A stretch of DNA of 64,000 nt from Sutterella megalosphaeroides (GCF_003609995.1 NZ_AP018786.1:124001-188000); one strand, 5' to 3'. Positions 27,140-36,645 are shown, counted from the first letter of the stretch. Numbers and translations are program-made. The notes: a model not told the origin generated them from the letters alone.

Positions 27140-28036
27140 ATGTCTGAAACACCCATCCATTTCTCGCCCGATTCGGATCCCGTCTTTCGCACCGACACGC
27201 CGGTCAAACAGATGACGCTCTCCGCGCGCAACCAGCTTTCGTTTTCGCAACGAAAACTCGAAAAGCGCGTCATTCGACTCACCGCGCAGGCCATTACCGA
27301 CTTCAACATGATCGAAGACGGCGACCGCGTCATGGTGGCGATGAGCGGCGGCAAAGACAGCTACGTGCTCCTCGACACGCTGCGCGTTTTGCAGCAGCGC
27401 GCCCCGATTCGCTTCGAAATCGAAGCCGTCAACGTCGATCAGCACATCCCTGCCTTCCCCCGCGAAGCGCTCGCCGCGTGGCTCGAGTCGACGGGCGTTC
27501 CGTATCACATCGAAGACCAGGACACCTATTCGATCATTCAGCGCCTGATTCCCGAGGGGAAGAACGTCTGCTCGCTCTGCGCCCGTCTGCGTCGCGGCAT
27601 TCTCTACCGCGTCGCGCAGGAGCGCGGCTGCAACAAGATCGCGCTCGGGCACCACATGGACGACATCGTCGGGACGCTCCTTCTCAACCTCTTTTACGGC
27701 GGACGCATGAAGGCCATGCCGCCCGTGCTTCGCAGCGACGACGGCAAGAACATCGTGATCCGACCGCTCGCGTACGTGCGCGAATACGAAACGGAAAAGC
27801 TCGCCAAGGCGCGCGCCTATCCGCTTGCGGGCAAGGGCATTTGCGGCGCGGGCGAAAACCTGAAGCGTCAGGAAGTGAAGGAACTCATCCGCTCATGGGA
27901 CCGCGAATTCCCCGGTCGCGTCTACAACGTCTTCATGAGCATGCAGCGCGTCTCGCCCTCGCACCTCATGGACCGACGCCTCTACGACTTCGACGCCCTC
28001 GCCCCCGTGGGCGCCGACGACGCGTCCGACGAATGA
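27140..28036 (+). CDS. ttcA: tRNA 2-thiocytidine synthetase TtcA
   Basis: The 298-residue protein has a PP-loop (MSGGKDS) that adenylates the target base and a CxxC pair (CSLCARLRR). A further Cys lies in the GKGICGAGENLKR segment. TtcA is an iron-sulfur enzyme that thiolates cytidine 32 of some tRNAs. An N-terminal extension of about 30 residues precedes the fold. It follows folB closely and is probably co-transcribed. Confidence 0.93.
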   Translation: MSETPIHFSPDSDPVFRTDTPVKQMTLSARNQLSFSQRKLEKRVIRLTAQAITDFNMIEDGDRVMVAMSGGKDSYVLLDTLRVLQQRAPIRFEIEAVNVDQHIPAFPREALAAWLESTGVPYHIEDQDTYSIIQRLIPEGKNVCSLCARLRRGILYRVAQERGCNKIALGHHMDDIVGTLLLNLFYGGRMKAMPPVLRSDDGKNIVIRPLAYVREYETEKLAKARAYPLAGKGICGAGENLKRQEVKELIRSWDREFPGRVYNVFMSMQRVSPSHLMDRRLYDFDALAPVGADDASDE

Positions 28037-28134
28037 CCGGCCCCTGCGGCTCGTCCTCCCCGTCGATTTGGATACAATCGAACTACCGTCTTCACAGAGC
28101 CGCTCGGCGGCTCGTTTAACCAGAGTTGTCGCCC

Positions 28135-28596
28135 ATGCGCACCCGTTCCCTGAAAGTCATCGACATGGCCGTCCATGAGGTGGCCACCATCAAAGCCGAC
28201 AAAAACATCGTCGACTGCGCCGCTCAGATGCGTCTCGAACACGTCGGCAGCCTCGTGGTCGTCGACGAAGCCCAGAAGCCGATCGGCATGATCACCGACC
28301 GCGACATCGCCATCGAAGTCGTCGCCCGTCGCCTCGACCCCGAAAAGCTGGCGGTCAAGGACATCATGACGGCTCCCGTTGTCACCGCCGCTCCCAACGA
28401 AGGCATGGTGACCGCCCTCGCCCGCATGCGCGAGTTCGGCGTGCGCCGCCTGCCGATCGTCGACGAAACCGGCAAGCTCGTCGGCGTGATCTCCAATTCG
28501 AATCTGATCGAAGAACTCTCCGAACTGCTCGGCAGCCTCGTGCGAAACATCCATTCGTCGAAGACCCGAGAAGTCGCGCTGCGTTCGGATCCCTGA
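28135..28596 (+). CDS. CBS-domain pair protein
   Basis: This 153-residue protein consists of two CBS motifs in tandem (roughly residues 8-65 and 75-130). MITDRDI and VRRLPIVDE are the typical signatures. Such stand-alone pairs often bind adenine nucleotides and sense energy charge, but the partner is unknown. A TACAAT -10-like box lies at 28073-28078. The gene is followed by the first parS site and a strong terminator. Confidence 0.85.
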   Translation: MRTRSLKVIDMAVHEVATIKADKNIVDCAAQMRLEHVGSLVVVDEAQKPIGMITDRDIAIEVVARRLDPEKLAVKDIMTAPVVTAAPNEGMVTALARMREFGVRRLPIVDETGKLVGVISNSNLIEELSELLGSLVRNIHSSKTREVALRSDP

Positions 28597-28611
28597 GGTT
28601 CGCGCCCTTAA

Positions 28612-28627
28612 TGTTTCACGTGAAACG
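28612..28627. promoter_or_regulatory. parS site 1 (ParB-binding centromere)
   Basis: TGTTTCACGTGAAACG matches the 16-bp parS consensus at 15 positions, with the 14-bp palindromic core perfect. It lies just downstream of the CBS-protein stop codon. Confidence 0.85.
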
Positions 28628-28649
28628 CCCTCCGATCGGAGGGCGTTTT
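28626..28649 (+). terminator. Intrinsic terminator after the CBS protein
   Basis: An 8-bp stem (CGCCCTCC with GGAGGGCG) with a GATC loop is followed by TTTT. It abuts parS site 1. Confidence 0.85.
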
Positions 28650-28703
28650 GCTTTGGGGCGGTCTCGGCGGAGCGCCCCAAACACCCCCGAGGAACCGAGT
28701 CGA

Positions 28704-28719
28704 CGTTTCACGTGAAACA
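28704..28719. promoter_or_regulatory. parS site 2 (ParB-binding centromere)
   Basis: CGTTTCACGTGAAACA matches the consensus at 15 of 16 positions, with a perfect 14-bp core. It is 92 bases from site 1, between two terminators. Confidence 0.85.
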
Positions 28720-28735
28720 TCGACCGCCCGGAAAC

Positions 28736-28774
28736 GACAAACCCCCGCGAATATCGGCCGTTGCGGGGGTTTGA
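28736..28774. terminator. Bidirectional intrinsic terminator before the end of ppk2
   Basis: AAACCCCCGC pairs with GCGGGGGTTT around an 18-base interior segment. It can end ppk2 transcripts on the minus strand. Confidence 0.7.
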
Positions 28775-28830
28775 CGGTCTTGGGGCAACGGCGTCTCCGC
28801 CGCCCCGTCGAACCGTGAAAAAAAGTTGCA

Positions 28831-28846
28831 TGTTTCACGTGGAACA
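28831..28846. promoter_or_regulatory. parS site 3 inside the 3' end of ppk2
   Basis: TGTTTCACGTGGAACA reads TGTTCCACGTGAAACA on the other strand, a recognised parS variant. It overlaps the last four codons of ppk2, counting the stop codon. It is 127 bases from site 2. Confidence 0.82.
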
Positions 28847-30025
28847 TTCAACACGCCGTCGGGCGGGTTTTTCGTCCGAACCGGGGTGCTCTCCGTGCGG
28901 CTCGGCCGCTTCGAACATGGTGCTCGCGCGTCCGACGATCCGGGGATCGACCTCGCCCACCGCCTCAAGATCGCGGTTGGCGTACGGAATCGCACGAAGC
29001 ACGTAACGCATGGCGTTGAGGCGGGCGCGCTTTTTGTCGTCGGACTTCACCACCGTCCAGGGCGCCTCCGGCGTGTCGGTCGCGAGGAACATCGCCTCTT
29101 TGGCCCGCGTGTAGTCGTCCCACTTGTCGAGCGACGCGAGGTCGACGGGCGAAAGTTTCCAGCGCTTCAACGGGTGAACCTGACGCTCCTGAAAGCGTCG
29201 GCGCTGCTCCTCGCGGCTTACCGAGAACCAGAATTTGATGAGGTAGATGCCGGAGCGAACGAGATTGCGTTCGAACTCGGGAACCTGCCGCATGAATTCC
29301 CGGTACTCCTCGTCGGTGCAAAAGCCCATCACGCGCTCGACGCCCGCACGGTTGTACCAGGAGCGGTCGAAGAAGACGATCTCGCCTCGGGTCGGCAAGT
29401 GTTGAACGTAGCGCTGAAAGTACCACTGCCCGCGTTCGGTTTCGGTCGGCGTGGAAAGCGCCGCAACCCGCGCCGAACGGGGGTTGAGGTGCTCCATGAA
29501 CCGTTTGATCGTGCCGCCCTTGCCCGCCGCGTCGCGGCCTTCGAAGATCACCACCACCTTTTGACCGGTTTCCCGCACCCACGCCTGAAGCTTCAGAAGC
29601 TCGACCTGCAGGCGGTACTTCTCGGCCTCGTAGGTCTTGCGCTTCATCCGGTTCACGTACGGGTACGCCCCCGAACGCCAGTCGGGATTCAATTGATCTT
29701 CGTCCGACTCTTTCTTCGTCTTGCTTTTGACGGCCCGATGAAGGAGCGAGCGCAAAATGGCCTCTCTATCCACCTCCGCCTGACCGGAGAGAATCTCGTC
29801 GATCAGGTCCTCTTTGCGCGCGTACCCGCGCAGGGTCATTTCACGCTTGACGTAATTGACGACGTCGCGGGTCGTGCGAAAGCGCGGGGGCCGCTCGATG
29901 CGCTCGTCCTCGTAGGGCGGGAGGACGCGGGGCGCCGCTCGGGAAGCGTCCGCCGGTCGCGGGGCGGGCGTCGTCGGCTTTTCGGCGACCCGAGGACCGC
30001 CCGATGAAGATTCGTTCTTGGCCAT
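28835..30025 (-). CDS. ppk2: Polyphosphate kinase 2 (PPK2 family)
   Basis: The 396-residue protein has the PPK2 P-loop (FEGRDAAGKGG), a Walker B segment (FFDRSWYNRAGVE) and a lid region (RRFQERQVHPLKRWKLS). These are typical of the single-domain class that makes ADP or GDP phosphorylation from polyphosphate reversible. The nucleotide preference is inferred. An N-terminal extension of about 130 charged residues precedes the fold, and the C-terminal tail after residue 370 is polar. The last codons and the stop lie within parS site 3, so this tail may be shaped by the centromere site. Confidence 0.93.
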   Translation of the reverse strand: MAKNESSSGGPRVAEKPTTPAPRPADASRAAPRVLPPYEDERIERPPRFRTTRDVVNYVKREMTLRGYARKEDLIDEILSGQAEVDREAILRSLLHRAVKSKTKKESDEDQLNPDWRSGAYPYVNRMKRKTYEAEKYRLQVELLKLQAWVRETGQKVVVIFEGRDAAGKGGTIKRFMEHLNPRSARVAALSTPTETERGQWYFQRYVQHLPTRGEIVFFDRSWYNRAGVERVMGFCTDEEYREFMRQVPEFERNLVRSGIYLIKFWFSVSREEQRRRFQERQVHPLKRWKLSPVDLASLDKWDDYTRAKEAMFLATDTPEAPWTVVKSDDKKRARLNAMRYVLRAIPYANRDLEAVGEVDPRIVGRASTMFEAAEPHGEHPGSDEKPARRRVECST

Positions 30026-30081
30026 CCGACTCTCCTTAACGTATTGGGGACGAGCGCCGGCCGCGGTGGCGTCCGGGCGTC

Positions 30082-30969
30082 TTACTCATCATCCTCCGAT
30101 TTGGTGAGAAGCGCGTAGATTTTCTGGCGCGGCAGGCCCGTCGCTTTGGCCGCGGCTGCGGCCAAGCGCGAAGCGGGAAGTTCCTCGCCGAGCGCTCGAA
30201 TCCACTTCATGTCGGCTTCGCTCAATTCTTCGTTGCGAACGGCGGGCGCGTCGACCAGAACGACGTACTCGCCGCGGGGCTCGTGCGCGTCGGCCCAGGC
30301 GCTCAGTTCGTCGCCCCGAAGCTTGACGAAGGTTTCGAATTTCTTCGTGATCTCGCGAGCCACGACGATGCCGCGCTCGGGCTCCACCGTTTCGGCAAGC
30401 GTCTGAAGAAGATCCGTGATGCGGTGCGGCGCCTCGTAAAGCACGAAGGGCTCGGAACGGCCCGCAAGGATTTCGAGCGCCTTGCGACGCGCTTTGGCCT
30501 GCGGCGGCACGAATCCCGCAAACGTGAAGCCCTGCCCGAGGAGCCCTGCCGCCGAGAGCGCCGTCACGACGGCGCTCGCGCCCGGCACGGGAACGACGCG
30601 GTAACCCGCTTCGCGCACCGCGTCCACGGCGCGGGCGCCCGGGTCGGACACGGCGGGCGTACCCGCATCGGTCACCAGAGCGACGCGCTTCCCCTGCTCG
30701 AGCAAAGCTATGATTTGATCGGCGCCGTGCCGTTCGTTGTGCTCGCGCACCGACAGGAGCCGCACGTCCAGACCGAAGCGATCAAGCAACTTGCGCGTTT
30801 CTCTTGTATCCTCAGCTGCAACCGCATCCGCGTGGGAAAGTACCCAAAGGGCCCGAAGCGTGATGTCCCCGACATTGCCGATCGGCAGACCCACGATATA
30901 GAAAGCACCGGCCGGAAGCTCCTGCTCCGGGAGGCCGGCCTGTTTGATCAAAGCGTTTTCAGACCACAT
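30082..30969 (-). CDS. rsmI: 16S rRNA 2'-O-methyltransferase RsmI
   Basis: The 295-residue protein has the RsmI motifs GLPIGNVGDITLRAL, AEDTRETRKLLD and DAGTPAVSDPG of the tetrapyrrole-methylase fold. RsmI methylates the ribose of C1402 in the ribosomal P-site. A C-terminal helical region ends with EDDE. The ATG at 30969 is chosen because upstream codons read into the divergent gene. In other genomes rsmI sits head-to-head with an LppC/LpoA-like gene, as here. Confidence 0.93.
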   Translation of the reverse strand: MWSENALIKQAGLPEQELPAGAFYIVGLPIGNVGDITLRALWVLSHADAVAAEDTRETRKLLDRFGLDVRLLSVREHNERHGADQIIALLEQGKRVALVTDAGTPAVSDPGARAVDAVREAGYRVVPVPGASAVVTALSAAGLLGQGFTFAGFVPPQAKARRKALEILAGRSEPFVLYEAPHRITDLLQTLAETVEPERGIVVAREITKKFETFVKLRGDELSAWADAHEPRGEYVVLVDAPAVRNEELSEADMKWIRALGEELPASRLAAAAAKATGLPRQKIYALLTKSEDDE

Positions 30970-30988
30970 AGCACTCGAGGTTTTGGTT

Positions 30989-32848
30989 GTGTCTCGTCCA
31001 TCCGTATCCGCCCACCATGCGTGGGGGTGTGTTCTTCTAACTTTACCCGTTTTGGCAACGGGAGCTGAAACCGCCCCCCTTGACGTTCGGACGCCGCCGG
31101 CCGTCGTTGAAATTTCGTCGGACGCCCCCGTCGGCACTCCCGCCGCCGCGACCCCAGAATTCAACGCGCCGCAACCGAGCGTCGGGCCGAACGACGCGCC
31201 GTTCGTCGACGCTTCGACGACGAGCCTTCCGGCCGTCGAAGTGGACAGCCGCCGCACGCTCACCATCGCCTACCTCCTGCCGCCCGACGATTCGGCGTTC
31301 CTCTCCGCGTCTCAGACCGTCGCCAACGGTCTCGTGGCGGCAAGCAAGACGAGCGCCCGTCCGGCCACGATCCTCACCGTAGCGGCCGGCTCTGGCGGTT
31401 CGGTCGACGAGCAGATCGACGCCGCCGTCATGTCGGGGGCGGACGTGGTCGTCGGCCCCCTGCAGCGCGACCTCGTCGATGCGCTCGCAACGCGCACGTC
31501 GCTCCCGATTCCCGTGGTGGCCCTCAACGCCGTGCCCGAAAAGAGCACGACGGCGCCTCAGAACCTCATCATGATGTCGATGTCGACGGAAAACGAGGCG
31601 GACTACGTCGCACGGCTGGCCGTGCGGGCGCTGCCCGAGAGCACCGAGCGCGGGAGCGCCCCGAAGATCGCTCTCCTCACGACGAACGGCGCCTGGGAGA
31701 CGCGCATTCGCGCGGCTTACGAGCGGGTCCTGCGCGAACAACTCGTCGACTACGAAGTGTTCGTCGTTTCGACCGAGGAGTTGCCCGAACTGCAAAAGCA
31801 GCTTGAGCCCGCGCTCTCCCCCGAGGACGAAGCGGAATTCCGGCAACGCATCGCCGCGTTGCGCGCCGAAAAGCCGGCGGACGCCGCGGCCTCGCGCCGA
31901 CAGAAGAGTCGCATTCGCGCCGTCGAGTCGGAGCGCCGCGCCAAGGTCGCCACGGCCGAACCGCCGTTTGCGTCCGCGCTCCTCGCCATGGACGCTCAAA
32001 CCGCGGGGCTTGTTCGCAACCGTCTTCCCCAACGCATGCGCATTTGGGCGACGTCAGTCACCAACCCCGGCGACCCGCGCACGAGCTCTTCGGCCACCGC
32101 GCTCGCGTACGACCTCGACAATCTCGCCTTCACGGAGTGCCCCCTTCTCGTGCGCTACGACGCCCAAGGGTTCGAAGCGCGCTTTGCCACAGCCATGCCG
32201 TACTCGCTCTCGGCCAAGCGACTCTTCGCGCTCGGGGTCGACGCCTATGAGATGGCCCGCCAGTGGGCGAGCCACCGTCACAACATCCAGTATTACGGCG
32301 AAACGGGTGCGCTCACGCTCAATCGCGACGTCTCCGCCGTCGTGGCCCGCGTACCGCGCACCGTCGTGGTGAAGTCGGGCATGCTCGTCGAAGTGCCCGC
32401 CAAGGAACTCGCCGTGCCGGGCGACATGCCGAAGATCGCTCTGCCCGAGCCGCCCGTTCCTCCGACGCCCCTCCCCGAAGCGGGCACCACCGTCGAGACG
32501 CCGAGTCGCCCGTCCGTGACCTCGATTCTCATCCGCCCCGAAGACGTTCCCGCAGACCTGCCGCCGAGCCCGCCCGTCGCACGACCGATCGCGCCCGCGC
32601 CCGTTTCGGGTTCGTCGACCGCGCCCGTCTTCGATCGGGCCGAGACGCTCCCGATGCCGAGCGACCCCGTCGAAGTGCTCGCCCCCGAAACGACCGGGGT
32701 CGAAGTCCCGCCGGCGTCGCCCGCAGCCGCCCCGGAGATCGGCCCTGAGATCGGTCCTGAGGTCGGCGCCGAGAGCAATTCCGAGGCCGGCACCGAAACC
32801 GGCACCGAGGCCGCGCCCGAAATCGACGCAACCCCCATTTCCTACTGA
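30989..32848 (+). CDS. LppC/LpoA-family penicillin-binding protein activator-like protein
   Basis: The 619-residue exported protein has a signal-like stretch at residues 10-30 and a periplasmic-binding-type fold (about residues 90-470). LTIAYLLPPDD and the ADVVVGPLQRDLVDAL segment resemble LppC. LpoA of this family stimulates PBP1A from the outer membrane. The lipobox cysteine is not obvious, so it may be soluble or periplasmic here. The C-terminal 130 residues are Pro/Ala/Glu-rich with short repeats of the EIGPEIGPEVG type. I chose the GTG at 30989, with a CGAGGT site. Head-to-head position with rsmI supports the call. Confidence 0.72.
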   Translation: MSRPSVSAHHAWGCVLLTLPVLATGAETAPLDVRTPPAVVEISSDAPVGTPAAATPEFNAPQPSVGPNDAPFVDASTTSLPAVEVDSRRTLTIAYLLPPDDSAFLSASQTVANGLVAASKTSARPATILTVAAGSGGSVDEQIDAAVMSGADVVVGPLQRDLVDALATRTSLPIPVVALNAVPEKSTTAPQNLIMMSMSTENEADYVARLAVRALPESTERGSAPKIALLTTNGAWETRIRAAYERVLREQLVDYEVFVVSTEELPELQKQLEPALSPEDEAEFRQRIAALRAEKPADAAASRRQKSRIRAVESERRAKVATAEPPFASALLAMDAQTAGLVRNRLPQRMRIWATSVTNPGDPRTSSSATALAYDLDNLAFTECPLLVRYDAQGFEARFATAMPYSLSAKRLFALGVDAYEMARQWASHRHNIQYYGETGALTLNRDVSAVVARVPRTVVVKSGMLVEVPAKELAVPGDMPKIALPEPPVPPTPLPEAGTTVETPSRPSVTSILIRPEDVPADLPPSPPVARPIAPAPVSGSSTAPVFDRAETLPMPSDPVEVLAPETTGVEVPPASPAAAPEIGPEIGPEVGAESNSEAGTETGTEAAPEIDATPISY

Positions 32849-32863
32849 CATTTTCGATACCAC

Positions 32864-34696
32864 ATGGCACTCATTACCTTGACGGACGGCCACCTCGCCT
32901 GGGGGGACCTGCCGCTTCTCGACGGCGCCTCCTTTTCCGTGGAGCCGGGCGAACGCATCGGGCTCATCGGCCGCAACGGCGCGGGCAAAAGCTCGCTCCT
33001 TGCGGTCCTTGCGGGCACCACGGCGCTTGACGACGGACTTCTGCAGCGTCAGGACGGGCTCACCGTCCACTACGTGGAGCAGGAGCCGCTGCTGCCCGCC
33101 GCGCCGACCTTCCGCGAAAGCCTGATGCTGCGCGGTCGCGTGCACGAACACGACGACGAGCGCGAAGGATGGCGCCTCGCCGCCAAGCTCGACGAGTACC
33201 TGACGCGCTTCGAACTCGACCCCGAGGGCGATCCCGCAAAGGCTTCGGGCGGGCAGCGCAAACGCGCGGCGTTGGCGCTCGCCTTCGCGCTCGAACCCGA
33301 TCTGCTGCTTCTTGACGAACCGACGAACCACCTCGACCTCGAAGCGATCGCGCTTCTCGAAGGATTGGTCAATACCGGCTGGCGCACCTCGAAGTCGATG
33401 GTCGTCATCACCCACGACCGTCAGTTCCTCGACAACGTTTCCACCCGCATCATCGAACTCGACCGCGGCATTCTGCGCTCCTACCCGGGGAACTTCGCCG
33501 CCTACGAAAGCCGGAAGGAAGAAGAGCTCGCCGCCGAGACGCTCGAGCGTCAGCGCTTCGACAAGTTCTGGGCCCAGGAAGAAGTTTGGATCCGCAAAGG
33601 GATCGAAGCGCGCCGCACCCGCAACGAAGGGCGCGTCCGCCGTCTGGAGCAACTGCGCCGCGAACGCGCCGCGCGACGCGAACGTACGGGCAGCGTCGTC
33701 CTCTCGATCGACGCGGGCGAAAAGAGCGGCAAAATCGTGGCCGAAGTCGAAGGGCTCACGAAGTCGTTCGGCGACCGCGTTCTCGTGAAGGACCTCAACT
33801 TCCGCCTGATGCGCGGCGACCGCCTCGGTCTGATCGGCCACAACGGCGTCGGCAAGAGTACGCTCATCAAGCTCATCCTCGGGAAACTCCAACCCGATGC
33901 GGGCTCCGTCAAACTCGGCACCTCGCTCAAGATCGCCTACTTCGATCAGATGCGCGAGCAGCTCGACCTCACGAAGACCGTGGCGGAAACGATTTCGCCG
34001 GGCTCCGAATGGATCGAAATCGGCGGCCAAAAGAAGCACGTCGTCGCGTACCTCGGCGACTTCCTCTTCCCGCCGCGACGCGCGAACGTGCCCGTGAGTT
34101 CGCTTTCGGGCGGGGAACGCAACCGTCTGCTCCTTGCGCGCCTCTTCGCTCTGCCCGCGAACCTGCTCGTTCTCGACGAGCCGACGAACGACCTCGACAT
34201 CGACTCGCTCGAAGTGCTCGAGCAGACGTTGGCCAACTACCCGGGCACCATCATTCTCGTCAGCCACGACCGACGCTTCCTCGACAACGTCGTCACCGAA
34301 GTGCTCGCTCCCGAAGGCAACGGCCTCTGGCGCGAGTACGTGGGCGGCTACGAAGACTGGCTGCGCCAGCGCCCGAAGACGACCGACGAGGCGCGCGCCG
34401 ACAAGGCGCCCAAAGCCGAGAAGGCCGCGCCCAAGCCGCGTCAGCGCACGCAGAAAGTCAAGCTCTCCTACAAAGAAACGCGGGAGCTCGAAAGCCTGCC
34501 CGGCCGCATCGAAGCGCTTGAAGCCGAACAGAGCGCGCTCGTCGAAAAGATGAGCGGCGCGGGCTACCACGGTCTTCCCGTCGAAGAACTTCGCGCCGAC
34601 GCCGAGCGCATGAAAGCCATCGACGAGGAAATGGCCGCGGGTTTTGCCCGTTGGGAAGAGCTCGAAGCCAAGCAGCGCGAAGCGCAGGGCGAATAA
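32864..34696 (+). CDS. uup: ABC-F ATPase of the Uup type
   Basis: The 610-residue protein has two ABC domains without membrane segments. The first has GRNGAGKSS, SGGQRKRAALA and LLLDEPTNHLD. The second has GHNGVGKST, LSGGERNRLLLAR and LVLDEPTNDLD. A C-terminal coiled coil (about residues 520-605) is typical of Uup, which acts on ribosomes or nucleic acids instead of transporting. It follows the LppC-like gene by 15 bases. Confidence 0.9.
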   Translation: MALITLTDGHLAWGDLPLLDGASFSVEPGERIGLIGRNGAGKSSLLAVLAGTTALDDGLLQRQDGLTVHYVEQEPLLPAAPTFRESLMLRGRVHEHDDEREGWRLAAKLDEYLTRFELDPEGDPAKASGGQRKRAALALAFALEPDLLLLDEPTNHLDLEAIALLEGLVNTGWRTSKSMVVITHDRQFLDNVSTRIIELDRGILRSYPGNFAAYESRKEEELAAETLERQRFDKFWAQEEVWIRKGIEARRTRNEGRVRRLEQLRRERAARRERTGSVVLSIDAGEKSGKIVAEVEGLTKSFGDRVLVKDLNFRLMRGDRLGLIGHNGVGKSTLIKLILGKLQPDAGSVKLGTSLKIAYFDQMREQLDLTKTVAETISPGSEWIEIGGQKKHVVAYLGDFLFPPRRANVPVSSLSGGERNRLLLARLFALPANLLVLDEPTNDLDIDSLEVLEQTLANYPGTIILVSHDRRFLDNVVTEVLAPEGNGLWREYVGGYEDWLRQRPKTTDEARADKAPKAEKAAPKPRQRTQKVKLSYKETRELESLPGRIEALEAEQSALVEKMSGAGYHGLPVEELRADAERMKAIDEEMAAGFARWEELEAKQREAQGE

Positions 34697-34761
34697 ACCC
34701 GACTTTCGTCGGGCTCTGAAGGCCTTCCTTTCGGAGTAGGATTCCTTATCGCTTATTTTCC

Positions 34762-34790
34762 GGAGGGCGTCCTCAAGGACGCCCTCCCCT
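34762..34790 (+). terminator. Hairpin upstream of the acyl-CoA ligase, probable terminator of uup
   Basis: A perfect 11-bp stem (GGAGGGCGTCC with GGACGCCCTCC, loop TCAA) is followed by CCTTT. The weak T-run leaves termination uncertain. Confidence 0.5.
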
Positions 34791-34806
34791 TTCGGAGACA
34801 CGGCTC

Positions 34807-36627
34807 ATGGGTCGATCCAATGAACTTCAAGGGCTCGAAACGCTGCCCGAGCTGCTGAACCGCAGCATCGTCGTCTACCGCGACGCGGAGGCGCTGCGGT
34901 ACTTCGACCGGGCGGAGAGCGCCTGGAAAAGCCTGACGTACGGAGAGACGGGCGCGCTCGTCGAGCAGTGGCGACGCGCGTTCGCCGCTCTCGGGCTCGA
35001 GCGCGCAAGCCGAGTTGCGATTCTCATGCCCAACGGGCCGGATCACGTGGCGGCCGACCAGTCGGCTCTGGCCAACGGCCTCGTGCCCGTTCCCCTGCAC
35101 GCGATCGACACCCCGGGGGCGAGCGCCTACATCGCCGAAGACAGCCGGGCCTCGGTGCTCGTGACGAACAAGCGCCAGCGCTGGGAGCAGCTGCGCGACG
35201 CGGGTCAGCCCCTCGAACATCTGCGCTTCGTCGTGCTGACGGACGAAGAGAACGAAGACGTCGAAGAAAACGGCGTGCGCATCTACGGTCGTCGCGCCTG
35301 GCTCGCGCTCGGCGAAGCCGATCGGGAACTTCCCGCCGCGCCGCGCCCCGACGATCTCGCGGGCATCATCTACACCTCGGGCACGACCGGGCGCCCGAAG
35401 GGCGTCATGCTCACGCACGCCAACATCGTGGCCAACGTGAAAGCCACGCTCGAGTGCGTGTCGCCGAAAACGGGCGACGTGTTCCTTTCCTTTCTGCCGC
35501 TCTCGCACACGTTCGAGCGAACCGCGGGCTACTACCTCGCGCTCGCCACGGGCTGCGTGATCGCCTACAACCGCTCCGTGCTTCTGCTCGCCGAAGACCT
35601 GAAGACCGTCAAACCCGACGTCATCATTTCGGTGCCCCGCGTCTACGAACGCATCCACGCCCGCGTCGAAGACAAACTCCGCAAGGCCTCGGGCCTGCAG
35701 CGGCGGCTCTTCGAAGCCGCCGTGGCGACCGGCTGGCGCGACTTCTGCCGCAAAAACGGGCTTCCCCTCGAACCGGGTTCGGCGCTCGTCGACGCGCTCG
35801 TGCGCGCCTTCGTGTTGCCGCGCGTGCGGGAAACGCTCCTCGCGCAGTTCGGCGGTCGTCTGCGCATCGCCATCTCGGGCGGCGCGGCCCTCGGCCCCAA
35901 GATCGCCCGAACGTTCTGCGGCCTGGGCCTGCCCGTCATTCAGGGCTACGGCATGACGGAAACGAGCCCCATCATCGCCGGCAACTGCCTCACGGAAAAT
36001 CAGCCCGACACCGTGGGCCGCCCCTTCTGCAACGTGGAGGTGCGTCTCGGCGAAGGCGACGAAATTCAGGTGCGCGGTCCCTCCGTCATGAAGGGCTACT
36101 GGAACCGCGAGGACGCCACGCGCGACGCCTTCACGCCGGACGGCTGGCTCAAAACGGGCGACGTCGGCAGCTTCACCGATCGGGGACTCCTGAAGATTCG
36201 CGGCCGCATCAAGGAAATCATCGTCACCTCGACGGGCGAGAAGATTCCGCCCGCCGACCTTGAAAACGCGATCGAATCCGATCCGCTTTTCGCTCAGGCG
36301 TACGTCGTGGGCGAGAACCGCCCGTACCTCGGGCTCATCGCGGTCCTCAACCCGACCGAGTGGAAGCCGCTCGCCGAGTCGCTCGGGCTCGATCCCGAGG
36401 ATCCCGCGGCGCTCGCCGCCCCGGCCGCGAAGACCACGATTTTGAAGCGCGCGAAAGCGGCCGCCGCCGGTTTCCCGAACTACGCCCTGCCGCGTGCGAC
36501 GGTGCTCACGCTCGAGCCCTGGACGATCGAAAACGGGCTGCTCACGCCCACGCTCAAACTCAAGCGCGGGCCGCTCTCCGAGCGGTTCCGCGACGAAATC
36601 GCCGCGCTCTACGCCACGCACGGTTGA
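34807..36627 (+). CDS. Long-chain fatty acid--CoA ligase (AMP-binding)
   Basis: The 606-residue protein has the acyl-activating signature YTSGTTGRPKGVMLTH, a GYGMTETSP core motif and the hinge/C-terminal KTGDVGSF and KIRGRIKEIIV segments. It activates long-chain fatty acids to acyl-CoA through an acyl-adenylate. It has the LC-FACS length, including a C-terminal extension with PNYALPR. Chain length preference cannot be read. A GGAG ribosome site precedes the ATG. Confidence 0.92.
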   Translation: MGRSNELQGLETLPELLNRSIVVYRDAEALRYFDRAESAWKSLTYGETGALVEQWRRAFAALGLERASRVAILMPNGPDHVAADQSALANGLVPVPLHAIDTPGASAYIAEDSRASVLVTNKRQRWEQLRDAGQPLEHLRFVVLTDEENEDVEENGVRIYGRRAWLALGEADRELPAAPRPDDLAGIIYTSGTTGRPKGVMLTHANIVANVKATLECVSPKTGDVFLSFLPLSHTFERTAGYYLALATGCVIAYNRSVLLLAEDLKTVKPDVIISVPRVYERIHARVEDKLRKASGLQRRLFEAAVATGWRDFCRKNGLPLEPGSALVDALVRAFVLPRVRETLLAQFGGRLRIAISGGAALGPKIARTFCGLGLPVIQGYGMTETSPIIAGNCLTENQPDTVGRPFCNVEVRLGEGDEIQVRGPSVMKGYWNREDATRDAFTPDGWLKTGDVGSFTDRGLLKIRGRIKEIIVTSTGEKIPPADLENAIESDPLFAQAYVVGENRPYLGLIAVLNPTEWKPLAESLGLDPEDPAALAAPAAKTTILKRAKAAAAGFPNYALPRATVLTLEPWTIENGLLTPTLKLKRGPLSERFRDEIAALYATHG

Positions 36628-36645
36628 GGTTCGATCGCGAGAAAA

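Noticed and set aside
32054-34801. Long minus-strand reading frame opposite the LppC-like gene and uup
   Set aside because: High GC keeps antisense frames open; it has no family features and lies opposite two real genes.
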